DNA from: Rhodopseudomonas sp. BAL398
GTDB lineage: Bacteria; Pseudomonadota; Alphaproteobacteria; Rhizobiales; Xanthobacteraceae
NCBI RefSeq assembly: GCF_033001325.1
Contig: NZ_CP133111.1
Coordinates: forward strand, 620,001 to 684,000
Reading direction: 5' to 3'
Length of the DNA: 64,000 nucleotides
Position 1 is the first letter of the stretch. Every line of letters begins with the position of its first letter. Shown here one piece after another: positions 27,378 through 45,181 of this stretch. Both the position numbers and the translations under genes were made by a program. The notes under the pieces are model-generated. The model had not been told where the DNA came from, did not search any database, and saw nothing but the letters and a program-made list of their open reading frames with translations.

Positions 27378-28283
27378 TCAGAACGCCTTGTTGATTGAGA
27401 TTGCGACCGTCTGGGTGGTGATGTGGCCGGACCAATTGCCGCTCAGGATGCCGGTGTCGGTGTAGCCATCGGTGGCGCTGGCGAACGGGCCCGAAAAGTC
27501 GGACGTCTTGTTCTGGGTCACGCCGAAACTGTAGTTGACGTCGATGAACCAGCTGCGGTCGATGTAGTATGTCCCGCCGATCGTGGCGACGCCGCCCCAC
27601 ACCCATTGGGTGCTTGAGAAATTGCTCGGCGTTCCGGTGATGTTGAGATGCTGGCCGTCGATCGCGGCAAAGCCGACCACATTGTTCAAGCTGGACTTGA
27701 CCTGCGACAGCGACGGGCCGACGCCGGCATATACCATGCTGCGCTCGAAGGAATGGCCGAGGAAGGGAATAAAATTGATCTGATGGGTGATGCCGCTCTG
27801 GTACGACCCGATGATCACATTGCCGGTGAAGGTGTTCGGTGTGGCGCTGCTGAACGAGCCGACCTGCGGGTCGCGGACACGGTTGTCGGTCGAATGGGCA
27901 TTCAGATAGGTGTAGGTGATCTTGCCGCCCCACAGCCAGTCGCTGCCGGCGAAGTGCTGGAAATAGCCGGCCTGGGCCATCGGCGCCAGGATGGATCGAT
28001 TGTCGAGATAGGGCGTGGTCGGGCCGCCGGCCGAGCCATAGGCGACCTGAACGCCGTTCTGATAGATGTTGGAAACGCCCTCGGCATAGATATTCTGATT
28101 GCCATAGCTGAGGGAATTGAAGCTGCCGCCGAGGCCGACGAAATACGCCGCGTTGGGCACATAGGACACAGGCGGTGCAAGCGGCTGCATCCGCGCTTTC
28201 GAAACGCGCGATTGCGCGAAGCCGTCACCGGCAAAGCCGAGCGAGGTCGCGGCCACGGCCACGGCCAGAATAGTGCTTTTCAT
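27378..28283 (-). CDS. Outer-membrane beta-barrel protein
   Basis: A 301-residue protein with a signal peptide (MKSTILAVAVAATSLGFAGDGFAQ). The remainder is rich in alternating aromatic/polar strands (GGKITYTYLNAHS, FIDVNYSFGVTQN, GGTYYIDRSWF) and ends in VAISINKAF, the C-terminal Phe signature recognised by the BAM machinery. The ATG at 28283 gives the clean signal peptide; the longer frame is an artefact. It may be a porin or surface antigen; no specific family is evident. The unusually high Asn/Ser/Thr content fits a barrel. Confidence 0.82.
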   Translation of the reverse strand: MKSTILAVAVAATSLGFAGDGFAQSRVSKARMQPLAPPVSYVPNAAYFVGLGGSFNSLSYGNQNIYAEGVSNIYQNGVQVAYGSAGGPTTPYLDNRSILAPMAQAGYFQHFAGSDWLWGGKITYTYLNAHSTDNRVRDPQVGSFSSATPNTFTGNVIIGSYQSGITHQINFIPFLGHSFERSMVYAGVGPSLSQVKSSLNNVVGFAAIDGQHLNITGTPSNFSSTQWVWGGVATIGGTYYIDRSWFIDVNYSFGVTQNKTSDFSGPFASATDGYTDTGILSGNWSGHITTQTVAISINKAF

Positions 28284-28529
28284 GGAGCTTGTTCCCTGAG
28301 GTTCATCTTGACGCTGGTCAACACTAGCGTCCCGAATTTCAGGGGCTGACCCGAAATCAAGGTGGGCCTCAGCCACAAAGCACGCGCAAACTTGGTTGCA
28401 CGCTCCATGTTGAGCCTGGCCCAGCAAGCCACAAAGGGTTGAGTCGCGCAAGCGACACAACTGATGGAACCTGCGGCTACCGTCGCGCGTCGACGCCGGC
28501 CGGGCCACGCGCTTTCGCCGTGCAGGCGA
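28284..28529. other. Gap between the beta-barrel gene and the glycosyltransferase gene
   Basis: Both flanking genes are on the minus strand. No reading frame of note was seen. The part next to the beta-barrel start should hold its promoter, as the cttgacgctggtcaacactag stretch contains a short inverted repeat (TTGAC/GTCAA). Confidence 0.35.
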
Positions 28530-29981
28530 TCAGGGCAGGGGGCGCACCTGCACGAAGGATTGCGTCCCGCCCGGGAGTGTTCCCCAGACCGTAACCTGAC
28601 GTTGCGACAGAAGATCCGTCAGCCGCGCCACGTCTGCAGATCGGATCAAGGCCAGAAAGGGCGGCTTCACCGACTGCAGATCGGCGAGCGTCACTTCGTG
28701 GATCGGGCCATCGACATGGGCCAGGACGTTGCTGTTGACGGCATGGCGGGTCGTATAGAGCACACCGGGCAGGGTCTGCTGGGCGAAATTGATGGTTCGC
28801 CCTTGGAGCCGACTGGATTGAAACAGGTCCGGCGCCAGCGGCATCACCAGCTGCCCAAGGATGATCGGATAGCTCGCGACGGCGACCACCAGCACCAGCG
28901 TCGCCGCCAGCCAGGCCGGGCGCGCGGCTTTCCATTGGTCGAACATCAGTCCGGCCATGGTCGTCAGCCCCAAGGTCGCCGGCATCGCGTAGCGCGCCTT
29001 GGCGTCCGGCCAGAATGCCAGGACCGCGGTGCAGGCGGTCGCATAGAGGATCGAGGCGAGCAGCAGATCGGCCTTGGGGTCAGCTTTGGGACTGCGCTCG
29101 GTGCGGCTGAGCCGGTAGACCGCAAAGGGAAGCATCAGCGACAGCGGCAGCCATTCGGCCAGGATGCTGAGATCGAATTGATAGAATGGATCGCCGCGAT
29201 GGCCGCCGAGCCGGGAATGGGTGAGCCATTGTGTGAAGTCGCCGGGCTCGAACACGGCCAGGTACCAGGCCAGGCAGAGGGTCGCGCCGATCGCATTGGC
29301 GATCAGGAACGGCGTCAGCTGGCGCCATTGCCGGCGCCACAGCAGATAGGCACCGACCCCGAGCGGGAAATAGGCCATCGGCTGAATCCCCTTGGTCAAG
29401 GCGGCGGCGCCCAGCACGGCGCCGATGACGAGGCTGCGCCGCAGCGAGACCCCGCCGGCCACCGTTCCATTCCACCACAGCACGAAGGCCGCGAACAACA
29501 GCACCGAGAGCATCACATCCGGCTCGGCGGTGACGACCTTGGTGGCGATCATCGGGCTGCCGAAAAAGCATAATGCGGCGAACAGCGCGGCGCTGTCGCT
29601 GGCCTGGGAGCGGACCAGCCGCCACACCAGCAGGGCGCCGGCCAGCAGGAACAGGACATGCGGAATCCGGATGTGCCAAAGCGTGACCTCGCCGGTCAGG
29701 CTGCCGAGCGCCGCGGCGATCCAGGACAGCAGCACCGGCCGCTCGATGAATCGAAAGCCATAATGATGCGGCGCCAGCCACCAGCCGTCCTGGGCCGCGC
29801 CACGCGCCAGCGCCAGCACGGTGCCCTCTTCGAAATGCGCCGAGCGCAGGCTGATCGCCGGAATCACGGTCAGCGCCCACAGCAACACGATCCACAGCCA
29901 GCCCGGCAGCCGCAGGCTTTGCAGCATGGTGAAAGCATCAAGGATGCGGCGGCTTTGCAGGCCTCGCCAGTTCGGATTCAC
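28530..29981 (-). CDS. Integral-membrane glycosyltransferase (GT39/ArnT-PMT type)
   Basis: A 483-residue enzyme with many hydrophobic helices that probably moves a sugar from a polyprenyl carrier to lipid or protein in the periplasm. The first periplasmic loop contains RSAHFEEGTVLAL, at the place of the catalytic acidic residues of this superfamily, followed by HHYGFRFIERPVLL, close to the ArnT pattern. The C-terminal soluble domain is short. The GTG at 29981 is chosen for its ggaagg seven bases upstream; ATG 29927 is possible but has no ribosome site. Acceptor unknown. Confidence 0.8.
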   Translation of the reverse strand: MNPNWRGLQSRRILDAFTMLQSLRLPGWLWIVLLWALTVIPAISLRSAHFEEGTVLALARGAAQDGWWLAPHHYGFRFIERPVLLSWIAAALGSLTGEVTLWHIRIPHVLFLLAGALLVWRLVRSQASDSAALFAALCFFGSPMIATKVVTAEPDVMLSVLLFAAFVLWWNGTVAGGVSLRRSLVIGAVLGAAALTKGIQPMAYFPLGVGAYLLWRRQWRQLTPFLIANAIGATLCLAWYLAVFEPGDFTQWLTHSRLGGHRGDPFYQFDLSILAEWLPLSLMLPFAVYRLSRTERSPKADPKADLLLASILYATACTAVLAFWPDAKARYAMPATLGLTTMAGLMFDQWKAARPAWLAATLVLVVAVASYPIILGQLVMPLAPDLFQSSRLQGRTINFAQQTLPGVLYTTRHAVNSNVLAHVDGPIHEVTLADLQSVKPPFLALIRSADVARLTDLLSQRQVTVWGTLPGGTQSFVQVRPLP

Positions 29982-30613
29982 GCTCCCACCTTCCGTCGGG
30001 CCGTCCGGCTGGGCAGCGCGATGCTTGCCCGCGCACCGCACGGTGGCCGGCCTGGCAACTTTCATGAAACTTGCCTCTTGGCAAGGCGCGACAGACTCGT
30101 TAAACATTCCGTTCCGGGCGCGCTGGCGGTTGCTAGTGCGTCCGTGCTCGTTTTCTTAAAACCCGAATCGATAGGAGACCAGTCCGTCAAGAGGTCCGTC
30201 TGGATTGCTTGGGGGAAGGGGTTCAATCGTCGCGGAGGAAGGCGGGCAGGGGGTCTTCGGCGGGTCGGTTAATGGCCTGGTGTGGGATCTCCGAATCCTG
30301 TCCGAGACTGCAGGCGCCGACGTTGAAACATCTTGTTTCCTCAAAGGCTTAATTCGTTGCCTGCATAGACGGGTGAAGACCGGATTTTGCGTCTCGTCGC
30401 GTCAAGCGGCGGGGAGTGGATTGGGTTCGAACCTCGACACCCCGGTAAGGTGGTGGCTTCGGCCATCTCTGATCGGGAGGGCAGGCTTTTCAATATCGTC
30501 CCGCCCGACGTGTCTGAAGACCGTGTGTCTTGAGGTCAGGTTCTGGCAGGACGATGGGTGCAACCCGGCGGTCCTGCCTGCGTGCAGAGGCCGCCAACCG
30601 GAGAGAGCTTGCT
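29982..30613. promoter_or_regulatory. rplJ leader and promoter region
   Basis: About 630 bases separate the glycosyltransferase gene and rplJ, with no convincing gene. In the last 70 bases a two-tier hairpin is visible: GGCAGGAC (30545-30552) with GTCCTGCC (30571-30578), enclosing GGGT/ACCC. This resembles the L10 leader that the L10-L12 complex binds to repress its own operon. A promoter must also lie here, as rplKA ends in a terminator far upstream, but I could not choose one. Confidence 0.55.
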
Positions 30614-31132
30614 GTGGAAAGAGCGGCAAAAAAGGACGCGGTCGAAGCGCTGAACGGGGTCTTCAAGACCACCAGCGTTGCGGTCGTGGCCCATTATTCC
30701 GGCCTCACCGTGGCCCAGATGCAGAAACTGCGTGCGCAGATGAAGCTGGCGGGCGCCTCGGTCAAGGTCTCGAAAAACCGTCTCGCCAAAATTGCTCTTG
30801 AAGGCACCGACGTCGTTGCCATCGGCTCCCTGTTGAAGGGGCCGACCGTGATCGCGACTTCCAACGATCCGGTAGCGGCGCCGAAGGTGGCCGTCGAATT
30901 CGCCAAGACGAACGAAAACTTCGTCATTCTCGGCGGCTCGATGGGCACCACCGTCCTGAACGTCGACAGCGTCAAGGCCCTGGCCGCGCTGCCCTCGCTC
31001 GACGAACTGCGCGCCAAGATCCTCGGCCTCCTTGTGGCGCCGGCGACCAAGATCGCTCAGCTCTCGACTGCGCCCGCGTCCAAGCTCGCGCGCGTTGTTC
31101 AGGCTTATGCCTCTAAGAGCGAAGCGGCCTGA
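30614..31132 (+). CDS. rplJ: 50S ribosomal protein L10
   Basis: Anchors the L7/L12 stalk dimers to 23S rRNA. 172 residues from GTG 30614 ([13 protein letters not shown]), the usual alphaproteobacterial start, with ggagag upstream; earlier in-frame codons fall in the leader structure. Conserved segments are [13 protein letters not shown] and [11 protein letters not shown], and the C-terminal helix [14 protein letters not shown] binds L7/L12. It is followed 53 bases later by rplL. Confidence 0.97.
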   Translation: MERAAKKDAVEALNGVFKTTSVAVVAHYSGLTVAQMQKLRAQMKLAGASVKVSKNRLAKIALEGTDVVAIGSLLKGPTVIATSNDPVAAPKVAVEFAKTNENFVILGGSMGTTVLNVDSVKALAALPSLDELRAKILGLLVAPATKIAQLSTAPASKLARVVQAYASKSEAA

Positions 31133-31185
31133 CGCCCTTCGCATTCAACCCTGGTTCGAACTGATACGCTTAAGGAAATAGATCA

Positions 31186-31557
<372 letters not shown>

Positions 31558-32072
31558 CCATCGGTTACTGGAACGACACTCCCGGGCCGGCGCGGCTTTG
31601 CCGCAGCGCGGTCCGGGGATCGCTACGACGACCGTCAGACCGGGCTCAAGCCCGGTCGGGCGGACTAAAGCGGCGCCGACGGGGCAACCCGGCGCGCCGG
31701 ATCTGGACAGGCCATACACAGGATTGTGTGGGGATTGGCGGGAACACCCCTCGAATCTCCACATTTGCCGTACCATATTGGGATGGCAGCACGAAAGCGC
31801 GGTGGCGTGGGAGATGGTGACGTCTCCATGCACCCGTTGGGAGATCAACAATTTCGGGCTTTTTCGGTCTGTAACGAGATGGTTTTGACGGGCGGGTGCA
31901 GTCAGGCGCCCCGCACGTCGTTTTGCGTTCGAGGTTTCTGACGTTCGGATTTAGGATTATGTTCCTGACATCGGACTGCTGAGTTTCGGATGTTTCGGTA
32001 ATTCAACCCGGGGGCGATGCCAATCGCGCTTCGGAAGGTTCGCCCCCACGGGCGACGAAATGAGAGGCCACG
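31558..32072 (+). promoter_or_regulatory. Structured rplL-rpoB spacer
   Basis: 515 bases without a gene. Three hairpins are visible: a GC-rich stem around 31581-31617 (cccgggccgg... gtccgggg), a perfect 9-bp stem GACCGGGCT/AGCCCGGTC (31638-31646, 31649-31657), and a 10-bp stem with one G-T pair (31727-31736 with 31754-31763). None has a T-run. In E. coli the equivalent spacer holds an attenuator and an RNase III site, so partial termination or processing is plausible here. Confidence 0.5.
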
Positions 32073-36194
<4,122 letters not shown>

Positions 36195-36205
36195 CAACAA
36201 GCGTC

Positions 36206-36255
36206 ATGCCCGACCGACCCGCGCGAAATCAGACTCGCGCGGGTCGGTCGGGCAT
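36206..36255. repeat. Perfect 21-bp inverted repeat between rpoB and rpoC
   Basis: The arms at 36206-36226 and 36235-36255 are exact complements, separated by an 8-base loop (aatcagac). They begin ATGCCCGACC and end GGTCGGGCAT, the same ATGCCCG/CGGGCAT edges as the intergenic repeats elsewhere in the window. It starts 12 bases after the rpoB stop and lacks a T-run. Confidence 0.9.
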
Positions 36256-36346
36256 TCGCACCGTGCTCGGACGTTGAGCGCGGCGCGGGTCGACCAGGGA
36301 ATTTCGGATTTGCTGCCGGTGACGATCGGCACGCGAGGAGAAGACG

Positions 36347-40612
<4,266 letters not shown>

Positions 40613-40635
40613 GCCGATACTGCGATGCAATACCG

Positions 40636-40665
40636 AAAAGGCCGGCGCAAGCCGGCCTTTTTCTG
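40636..40665 (+). terminator. Intrinsic terminator after rpoC
   Basis: A perfect 11-bp stem AAAAGGCCGGC (40636-40646) with GCCGGCCTTTT (40651-40661), a GCAA loop and a continuing T-run. It ends the rpoB-rpoC unit. Confidence 0.93.
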
Positions 40666-40899
40666 TGCTGGTGCGGGATTTTTCCGTCGATTACATTCCG
40701 TTCATGTTCCCTTCAGGTGAAAAGCGCTTTTGCTGTGATGCCCTGAAGGAATCCGGACCGATGGGCTCCGCTCGGCCACCGATGGTGGCGGTGTCGCGAA
40801 GCGTCGGTCCGTCCCCATGGAATGATATTTCTGGAAAGCTGATAGGCTGGAGATGCGGCGTTGCCATCGCAACCCGTTTGGACGTGTGAAAGAACAAGC

Positions 40900-42960
40900 A
40901 TGTTTGACCTTGCAATCGTTGGTGGTGGCCCGGGCGGCCTGATGAGCGCCTGGTATCTGAAGAAAAAGCTCGGGGAATTGTGCCGGGTGACGATTTTCGA
41001 GGCCTCCGACCGGATCGGCGGCAAGATCGTCACGCAGAAATTCGACAGCGCGCCGGCGATGTACGAGGCCGGGGTCGCCGAGCTCTACGACTACTCGATG
41101 ACCGGACCGGACCCGTTGCGGGAATTGGTGCAGCATTTCGGCCTGCAGACCATTCCGATGGACGCCGAGCAGGTGCAGCTCGATGGCGAGCTGCTGGCCG
41201 ACGTGCCGGGGATGCGCAAGAAATACGGTGACAAGACCGCCGATGCGATCGAGGCGTTCCGCAAGCTGTGCGCCACCAAGGTCTCGCCGCAGGAATATTA
41301 CGAGGGCGTCGGCGCCCACGACAATGAACATCCCTGGGCCTGGGTGAATTGCGAGGAATTGCTCGACAAGGAGATCCAGGACCCGGTCGCCAAGCGCTTC
41401 TTCAAGGTGATGGCGCGTTCCGACATCGCCACCGAAAGCCACAACACCAACGGGCTGAACGCGCTGAAGAACTTCGTGATGGATATCGACGGCTATATCG
41501 GCCTGTATTCGATCCAAAACGGCAATGAACAGCTGGTGTCCTGCCTGCATTCCGAGGTCGACGCCAAGGTCAAGCTGAACCACCGCGTGCTGAAGGTCGG
41601 CAAGACCGAGGCCGGCCGCTATCAGCTCAACATGATGAACGGCAAGGGGCCGGAGACCGCGGATTTCGATCTGGTGCTGATGTGCCTGCCGCATAATTGG
41701 CTGGCGACGATCGGCTGGGGCGACGAGCAGCTGCGCCGTGCGATGGTCAAGCATGTCGCCTATTTCGATCGCCCGGCGCATTACCTGCGGATCTCGGTGC
41801 TGTTCGATTCGCCGTTCTGGGGCGACAAGATCCCGGGCTCCTGGTTCATGTCGGAAGCGTTCGGCGGCTGCTGCGTCTACAATGAGGGCTCGCGCCACGA
41901 CGTCGGCAAATATGGCGTGTTGAACTGGCTGATCGCCGGCTCCGATGCGCTGGCCTATTCCAACCTCACCGACAAGGAGCTGATCGACCAGGCGCTGAAG
42001 ACGCTGCCGGCGTCGCTCGGCAACGCCCGCGACCATTTCATGGAGGGCAAGACCCATCGCTGGCTGTCCTCGGTCAATGCGATTCCCGGCGGCTTGCCGG
42101 TGCGCGACGTCATGACCAATCACCGGCCGGAGCCGAAGAATCATCCCCGGCTGGTGGTGGTCGGCGACTATCTGTTCGATTCGACGCTGAACGGGCTGTT
42201 CGATTCCGCCGACGCCGCCACCGACATCATCGTCACCGAGACCATCAAGCTGCGCCGTAGCCGGGCGCGGCTGGAAGCCGGCAAGTCGGCTTCCGACAAG
42301 ATCGATCGCGACTATTTCGAGAACTATCGCGGCCTCGGGCCATATCCAGAGGCCTGGAAGCAGTTCAACGCGCCTGACTACCTGATGGATCAGGTCAAGA
42401 CCGTGTGGGAGAAAGCCGGCGGCTACAAATTGCTGATCGCCGGATCGGCGAGCGGCGAGCTGGTCGGTGCGCTGCGCGAACGCGGCGTCGATGCCTGGGG
42501 CGTCGAGAACAACCGCTTCATCCATGCCAAGACGCCCGCGGCGTTGAAGCCGTTCAACCTGCTCGGATCGATCGTCGATCTGCCGTTCGCCGACGAAGAG
42601 TTCGACTTCGTGTTCGAGACCAGCCTGTGTCACGTCGCGGAGAACCGGGTGGTGAAGGCCATTCGCGAGCTCAATCGCGTGGTCAAGACCGGCGTGCTGT
42701 TCGGCTCTGTGACCAGCGACATGGAACCCCATGTGATCGATCGTTACGACCTGTTGCGCGGGGTCAAAAAGCTCGGCACCTGGTGGGAATGGTCGGAACT
42801 GTTCTTCAATAACGGGTTCGACCTGTCGATGAACCGCAATGATTGCTCCGAGGAGCTGTGGGAAGTCGCGCTGAAGGCCGGCAAGGGGCCGGATCACTGG
42901 TACGCCGACGCGGAAAGCCTGCGCTATTCCTTCTACGACAAGGTCGCTGACGACGACTGA
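40900..42960 (+). CDS. Flavin amine-oxidase/SAM-methyltransferase fusion protein
   Basis: A 686-residue two-domain protein. The N-terminal part (about 1-460) is an FAD-dependent amine-oxidase/phytoene-desaturase-like fold, with VGGGPGG at residues 7-13, EASDRIGGK in the second strand and a C-terminal FAD contact in VVVGDYLFDSTLNGLFDSA. From about residue 500 a class I methyltransferase-like domain follows (YKLLIAGSASGE near 507, VDAWGVENNRF, PFADEEFDFVFETSLCHV). The classical acidic residue of motif I is weak, so methyl transfer is unproven. No signal peptide. It lies between the rpoC terminator and an ABC exporter. Substrate unknown. The start at 40900 gives the Rossmann loop directly. Confidence 0.8.
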   Translation: MFDLAIVGGGPGGLMSAWYLKKKLGELCRVTIFEASDRIGGKIVTQKFDSAPAMYEAGVAELYDYSMTGPDPLRELVQHFGLQTIPMDAEQVQLDGELLADVPGMRKKYGDKTADAIEAFRKLCATKVSPQEYYEGVGAHDNEHPWAWVNCEELLDKEIQDPVAKRFFKVMARSDIATESHNTNGLNALKNFVMDIDGYIGLYSIQNGNEQLVSCLHSEVDAKVKLNHRVLKVGKTEAGRYQLNMMNGKGPETADFDLVLMCLPHNWLATIGWGDEQLRRAMVKHVAYFDRPAHYLRISVLFDSPFWGDKIPGSWFMSEAFGGCCVYNEGSRHDVGKYGVLNWLIAGSDALAYSNLTDKELIDQALKTLPASLGNARDHFMEGKTHRWLSSVNAIPGGLPVRDVMTNHRPEPKNHPRLVVVGDYLFDSTLNGLFDSADAATDIIVTETIKLRRSRARLEAGKSASDKIDRDYFENYRGLGPYPEAWKQFNAPDYLMDQVKTVWEKAGGYKLLIAGSASGELVGALRERGVDAWGVENNRFIHAKTPAALKPFNLLGSIVDLPFADEEFDFVFETSLCHVAENRVVKAIRELNRVVKTGVLFGSVTSDMEPHVIDRYDLLRGVKKLGTWWEWSELFFNNGFDLSMNRNDCSEELWEVALKAGKGPDHWYADAESLRYSFYDKVADDD

Positions 42961-42980
42961 GCGCGGCCGCCTGGCCGCGC
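42961..42980 (+). terminator. Hairpin after the fusion gene
   Basis: A perfect 8-bp stem GCGCGGCC/GGCCGCGC with a 4-base loop directly after the stop codon. No T-run. It may reduce readthrough into the ABC gene 93 bases further on. Confidence 0.4.
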
Positions 42981-43072
42981 GGGTCCTGATCGCGTAAGGT
43001 CGTTGCCGTGGCGGGCCTCGCCACGGCGCTGTAGATTGCGGTCATGTTGGCCGAGCACCAACGGTTCATCTC

Positions 43073-45169
43073 ATGGCGCCAAAGCCCCCCAAAAAGCCCC
43101 CAGCGCCAACCGACAAGGACAAGCCCGCGGCAGTCGATGCCGTGGCGTCGCCGCTTGACGGGAAGTTCGCGCTCCCGGTCGGCCCCGCCGCGGTGAAGGT
43201 GCCCAGTCTGAAACCACCCACCCTCGCCAAGAAGCCCGTGGTGGTTCCGGCGCCGGTGGCAACGACCGCCGCCACCGCCAAAGCCGCCGCCGCCAAAGTC
43301 GCCGAAGATGAAGACGACGACGAGGAGGACGAGGACGACGAACTCGACGACGATGACGATGACGAGGAACTCGTCGTCTTCACCGCGCGGGAGGCGGCCG
43401 GCGCGCTCGCCACCAATTACAATTTCGTCCGGCCCTTCCTGAAGAATTCCAGGAAGATGCTGGCCTTCGTGGTGTTCGGCGTCGTGGTCGAGACGCTGTT
43501 CAACGTCATCATGCCGCTCAGCCTGAAATTCCTGATCGACGACGCGCTCGGCGAAGAGGATTTCGACGCGCTGATCAAGATTCTATCGGTGCTGGCGGTG
43601 GCCGGGATCATCACCTCGATGGTGGCGATCTGGTATGAAAGATGGGACGCGCGGTTTGTCTCCGCAATCCTGTCGGATGTCCGCGCCCGGTTGTTCGACC
43701 ATGTCCAGCGGCTGCCGGCGTCCTATTTCGGTCGCACCAAGCGCGGCGAGATCCTGTCGCGGTTCTCGATCGACATGTCGGCGTTCGAAGGCGCGGTCGA
43801 ATCCTTCGCCAATACCGGATTGCTGCCGCTGCTCGAATTGATCGCCGGCATGGCCTTGATGCTGTTTTTGAACTGGCAGCTCGCAGTGGTGGCGCTGCTG
43901 ATCTTTCCGATCACCCTGATCGGGCCGCGGCTGCTGACGCCGAAGGCGGTGCTGGCCAATTACGAGCAGAAGGTCCAGGAATCCGCGCTGCTCGGCGTGG
44001 TGCAGGAAAACGTCGCGGCGCAGGCGGTGGTCAAGGCCTTCGGCCTGCAGCGCAAGATGTTCGGCTTCTTCCGGCTGCGCAATGACGACGCCCGGCGCAA
44101 GATCGCCTCGGCGACCTTCCTGTCGACCATGGTGGAGCGCTCGGTCACGATCTCGGTGCTGCTGCTGCATCTCGTGGTGCTGGCGCTCGGCGCCTATCTG
44201 GCCACCAAGGGCCAGATCACCGTCGGCACCTTTGTCACCTTCGAAAGCGCGTTCTGGGAAGTCTCCTACAACATCGCGCATGTGATGCATTTCATCCCGC
44301 TGTCGATTCAGTCGGCGGCGGCGGTGCGCCACATGGAGGAACTGCTCGATGAGCCCACCCCCGGCACCGATCGCCCCGGCGCGCCGGATATGCCGCGGAT
44401 TGCCAACGATATCTCGTTCGAGCGGGTCACCTTCAAATATGAAGGCGCCGAGACCTCGGTGCTCGACAATCTCAGCCTGAAGCTCGATGTCGGCAAGACC
44501 ATCGCCATCGTCGGCCCCAGCGGCTCCGGCAAGAGCACCTTGCTGAACCTGATTTTGCGGCTGTATCAGCCGGACGATGGCCGCATCACCATCGACGGCG
44601 TCGATGTCCGCAAGGTCACCATGGACTCGCTGCGCGCCAGCATGGCGGTCGTGTTCCAGGACAACATGCTGTTCAACATGTCGATCCGCGAGAACATCCG
44701 GCTCGGCAAGGAAGGCGCCACCGATCAGGAGGTCGAGCAGGCGGCGAAGAAGGCCGAGATCCACCGCTACATCATGAGCCTGCCGAAGAAATACGACACC
44801 GTGGTCGGCGAGCGCGGCGACACGCTGTCGGGCGGCCAGCGCCAGCGCCTGGCGATCGCGCGCGCGATCGTGCGCGATCCCGCGGTTCTGCTGCTCGACG
44901 AGGCGACCTCGGCGCTGGATCAAAGCACTGAGGCCGCGATCAACAAGACGCTGATGAAGCTCGCCAAGGGCCGCACCATGATCTTCTCGACCCATCGGCT
45001 GACCTCGGTGGTCGATATGGACGAGATCATCGTGATCAATAATGGTCAGGCGGTCGAGCGCGGCTCGCACAAACAGCTGCTGGCCGCGGGCGGCGTCTAT
45101 CGCAAGCTGTGGGACGACCAGAGCCACCACGTCGATGACGATGACGACGACGAGGATGACGACGACTGA
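43073..45169 (+). CDS. ABC exporter (fused permease-ATPase) with acidic N- and C-terminal tails
   Basis: A 698-residue half-transporter of the MsbA/lipid-exporter type. Residues 1-75 are Pro/Ala/Lys-rich. Residues 78-99 are almost entirely Asp/Glu. Six membrane helices follow (about 125-400). The nucleotide-binding domain carries GPSGSGKST (near 480), LSGGQRQR and VLLLDEATSALD, and a switch His in STHRL. The last 11 residues are again an Asp/Glu run. These acidic ends are unusual for the family. It is probably a homodimer. It follows the fusion gene in the same direction. Substrate unknown. Confidence 0.9.
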   Translation: MAPKPPKKPPAPTDKDKPAAVDAVASPLDGKFALPVGPAAVKVPSLKPPTLAKKPVVVPAPVATTAATAKAAAAKVAEDEDDDEEDEDDELDDDDDDEELVVFTAREAAGALATNYNFVRPFLKNSRKMLAFVVFGVVVETLFNVIMPLSLKFLIDDALGEEDFDALIKILSVLAVAGIITSMVAIWYERWDARFVSAILSDVRARLFDHVQRLPASYFGRTKRGEILSRFSIDMSAFEGAVESFANTGLLPLLELIAGMALMLFLNWQLAVVALLIFPITLIGPRLLTPKAVLANYEQKVQESALLGVVQENVAAQAVVKAFGLQRKMFGFFRLRNDDARRKIASATFLSTMVERSVTISVLLLHLVVLALGAYLATKGQITVGTFVTFESAFWEVSYNIAHVMHFIPLSIQSAAAVRHMEELLDEPTPGTDRPGAPDMPRIANDISFERVTFKYEGAETSVLDNLSLKLDVGKTIAIVGPSGSGKSTLLNLILRLYQPDDGRITIDGVDVRKVTMDSLRASMAVVFQDNMLFNMSIRENIRLGKEGATDQEVEQAAKKAEIHRYIMSLPKKYDTVVGERGDTLSGGQRQRLAIARAIVRDPAVLLLDEATSALDQSTEAAINKTLMKLAKGRTMIFSTHRLTSVVDMDEIIVINNGQAVERGSHKQLLAAGGVYRKLWDDQSHHVDDDDDDEDDDD

Positions 45170-45181
45170 GCCGACGCCTCC

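Noticed and set aside
40702-42897. 731-codon minus-strand frame opposite the flavin fusion gene
   Set aside because: The plus strand encodes recognisable FAD and methyltransferase-like motifs; the minus frame has none.
43066-43416. Minus-strand frame with a poly-serine run
   Set aside because: It is the complement of the poly-Asp/Glu tract of the ABC exporter.
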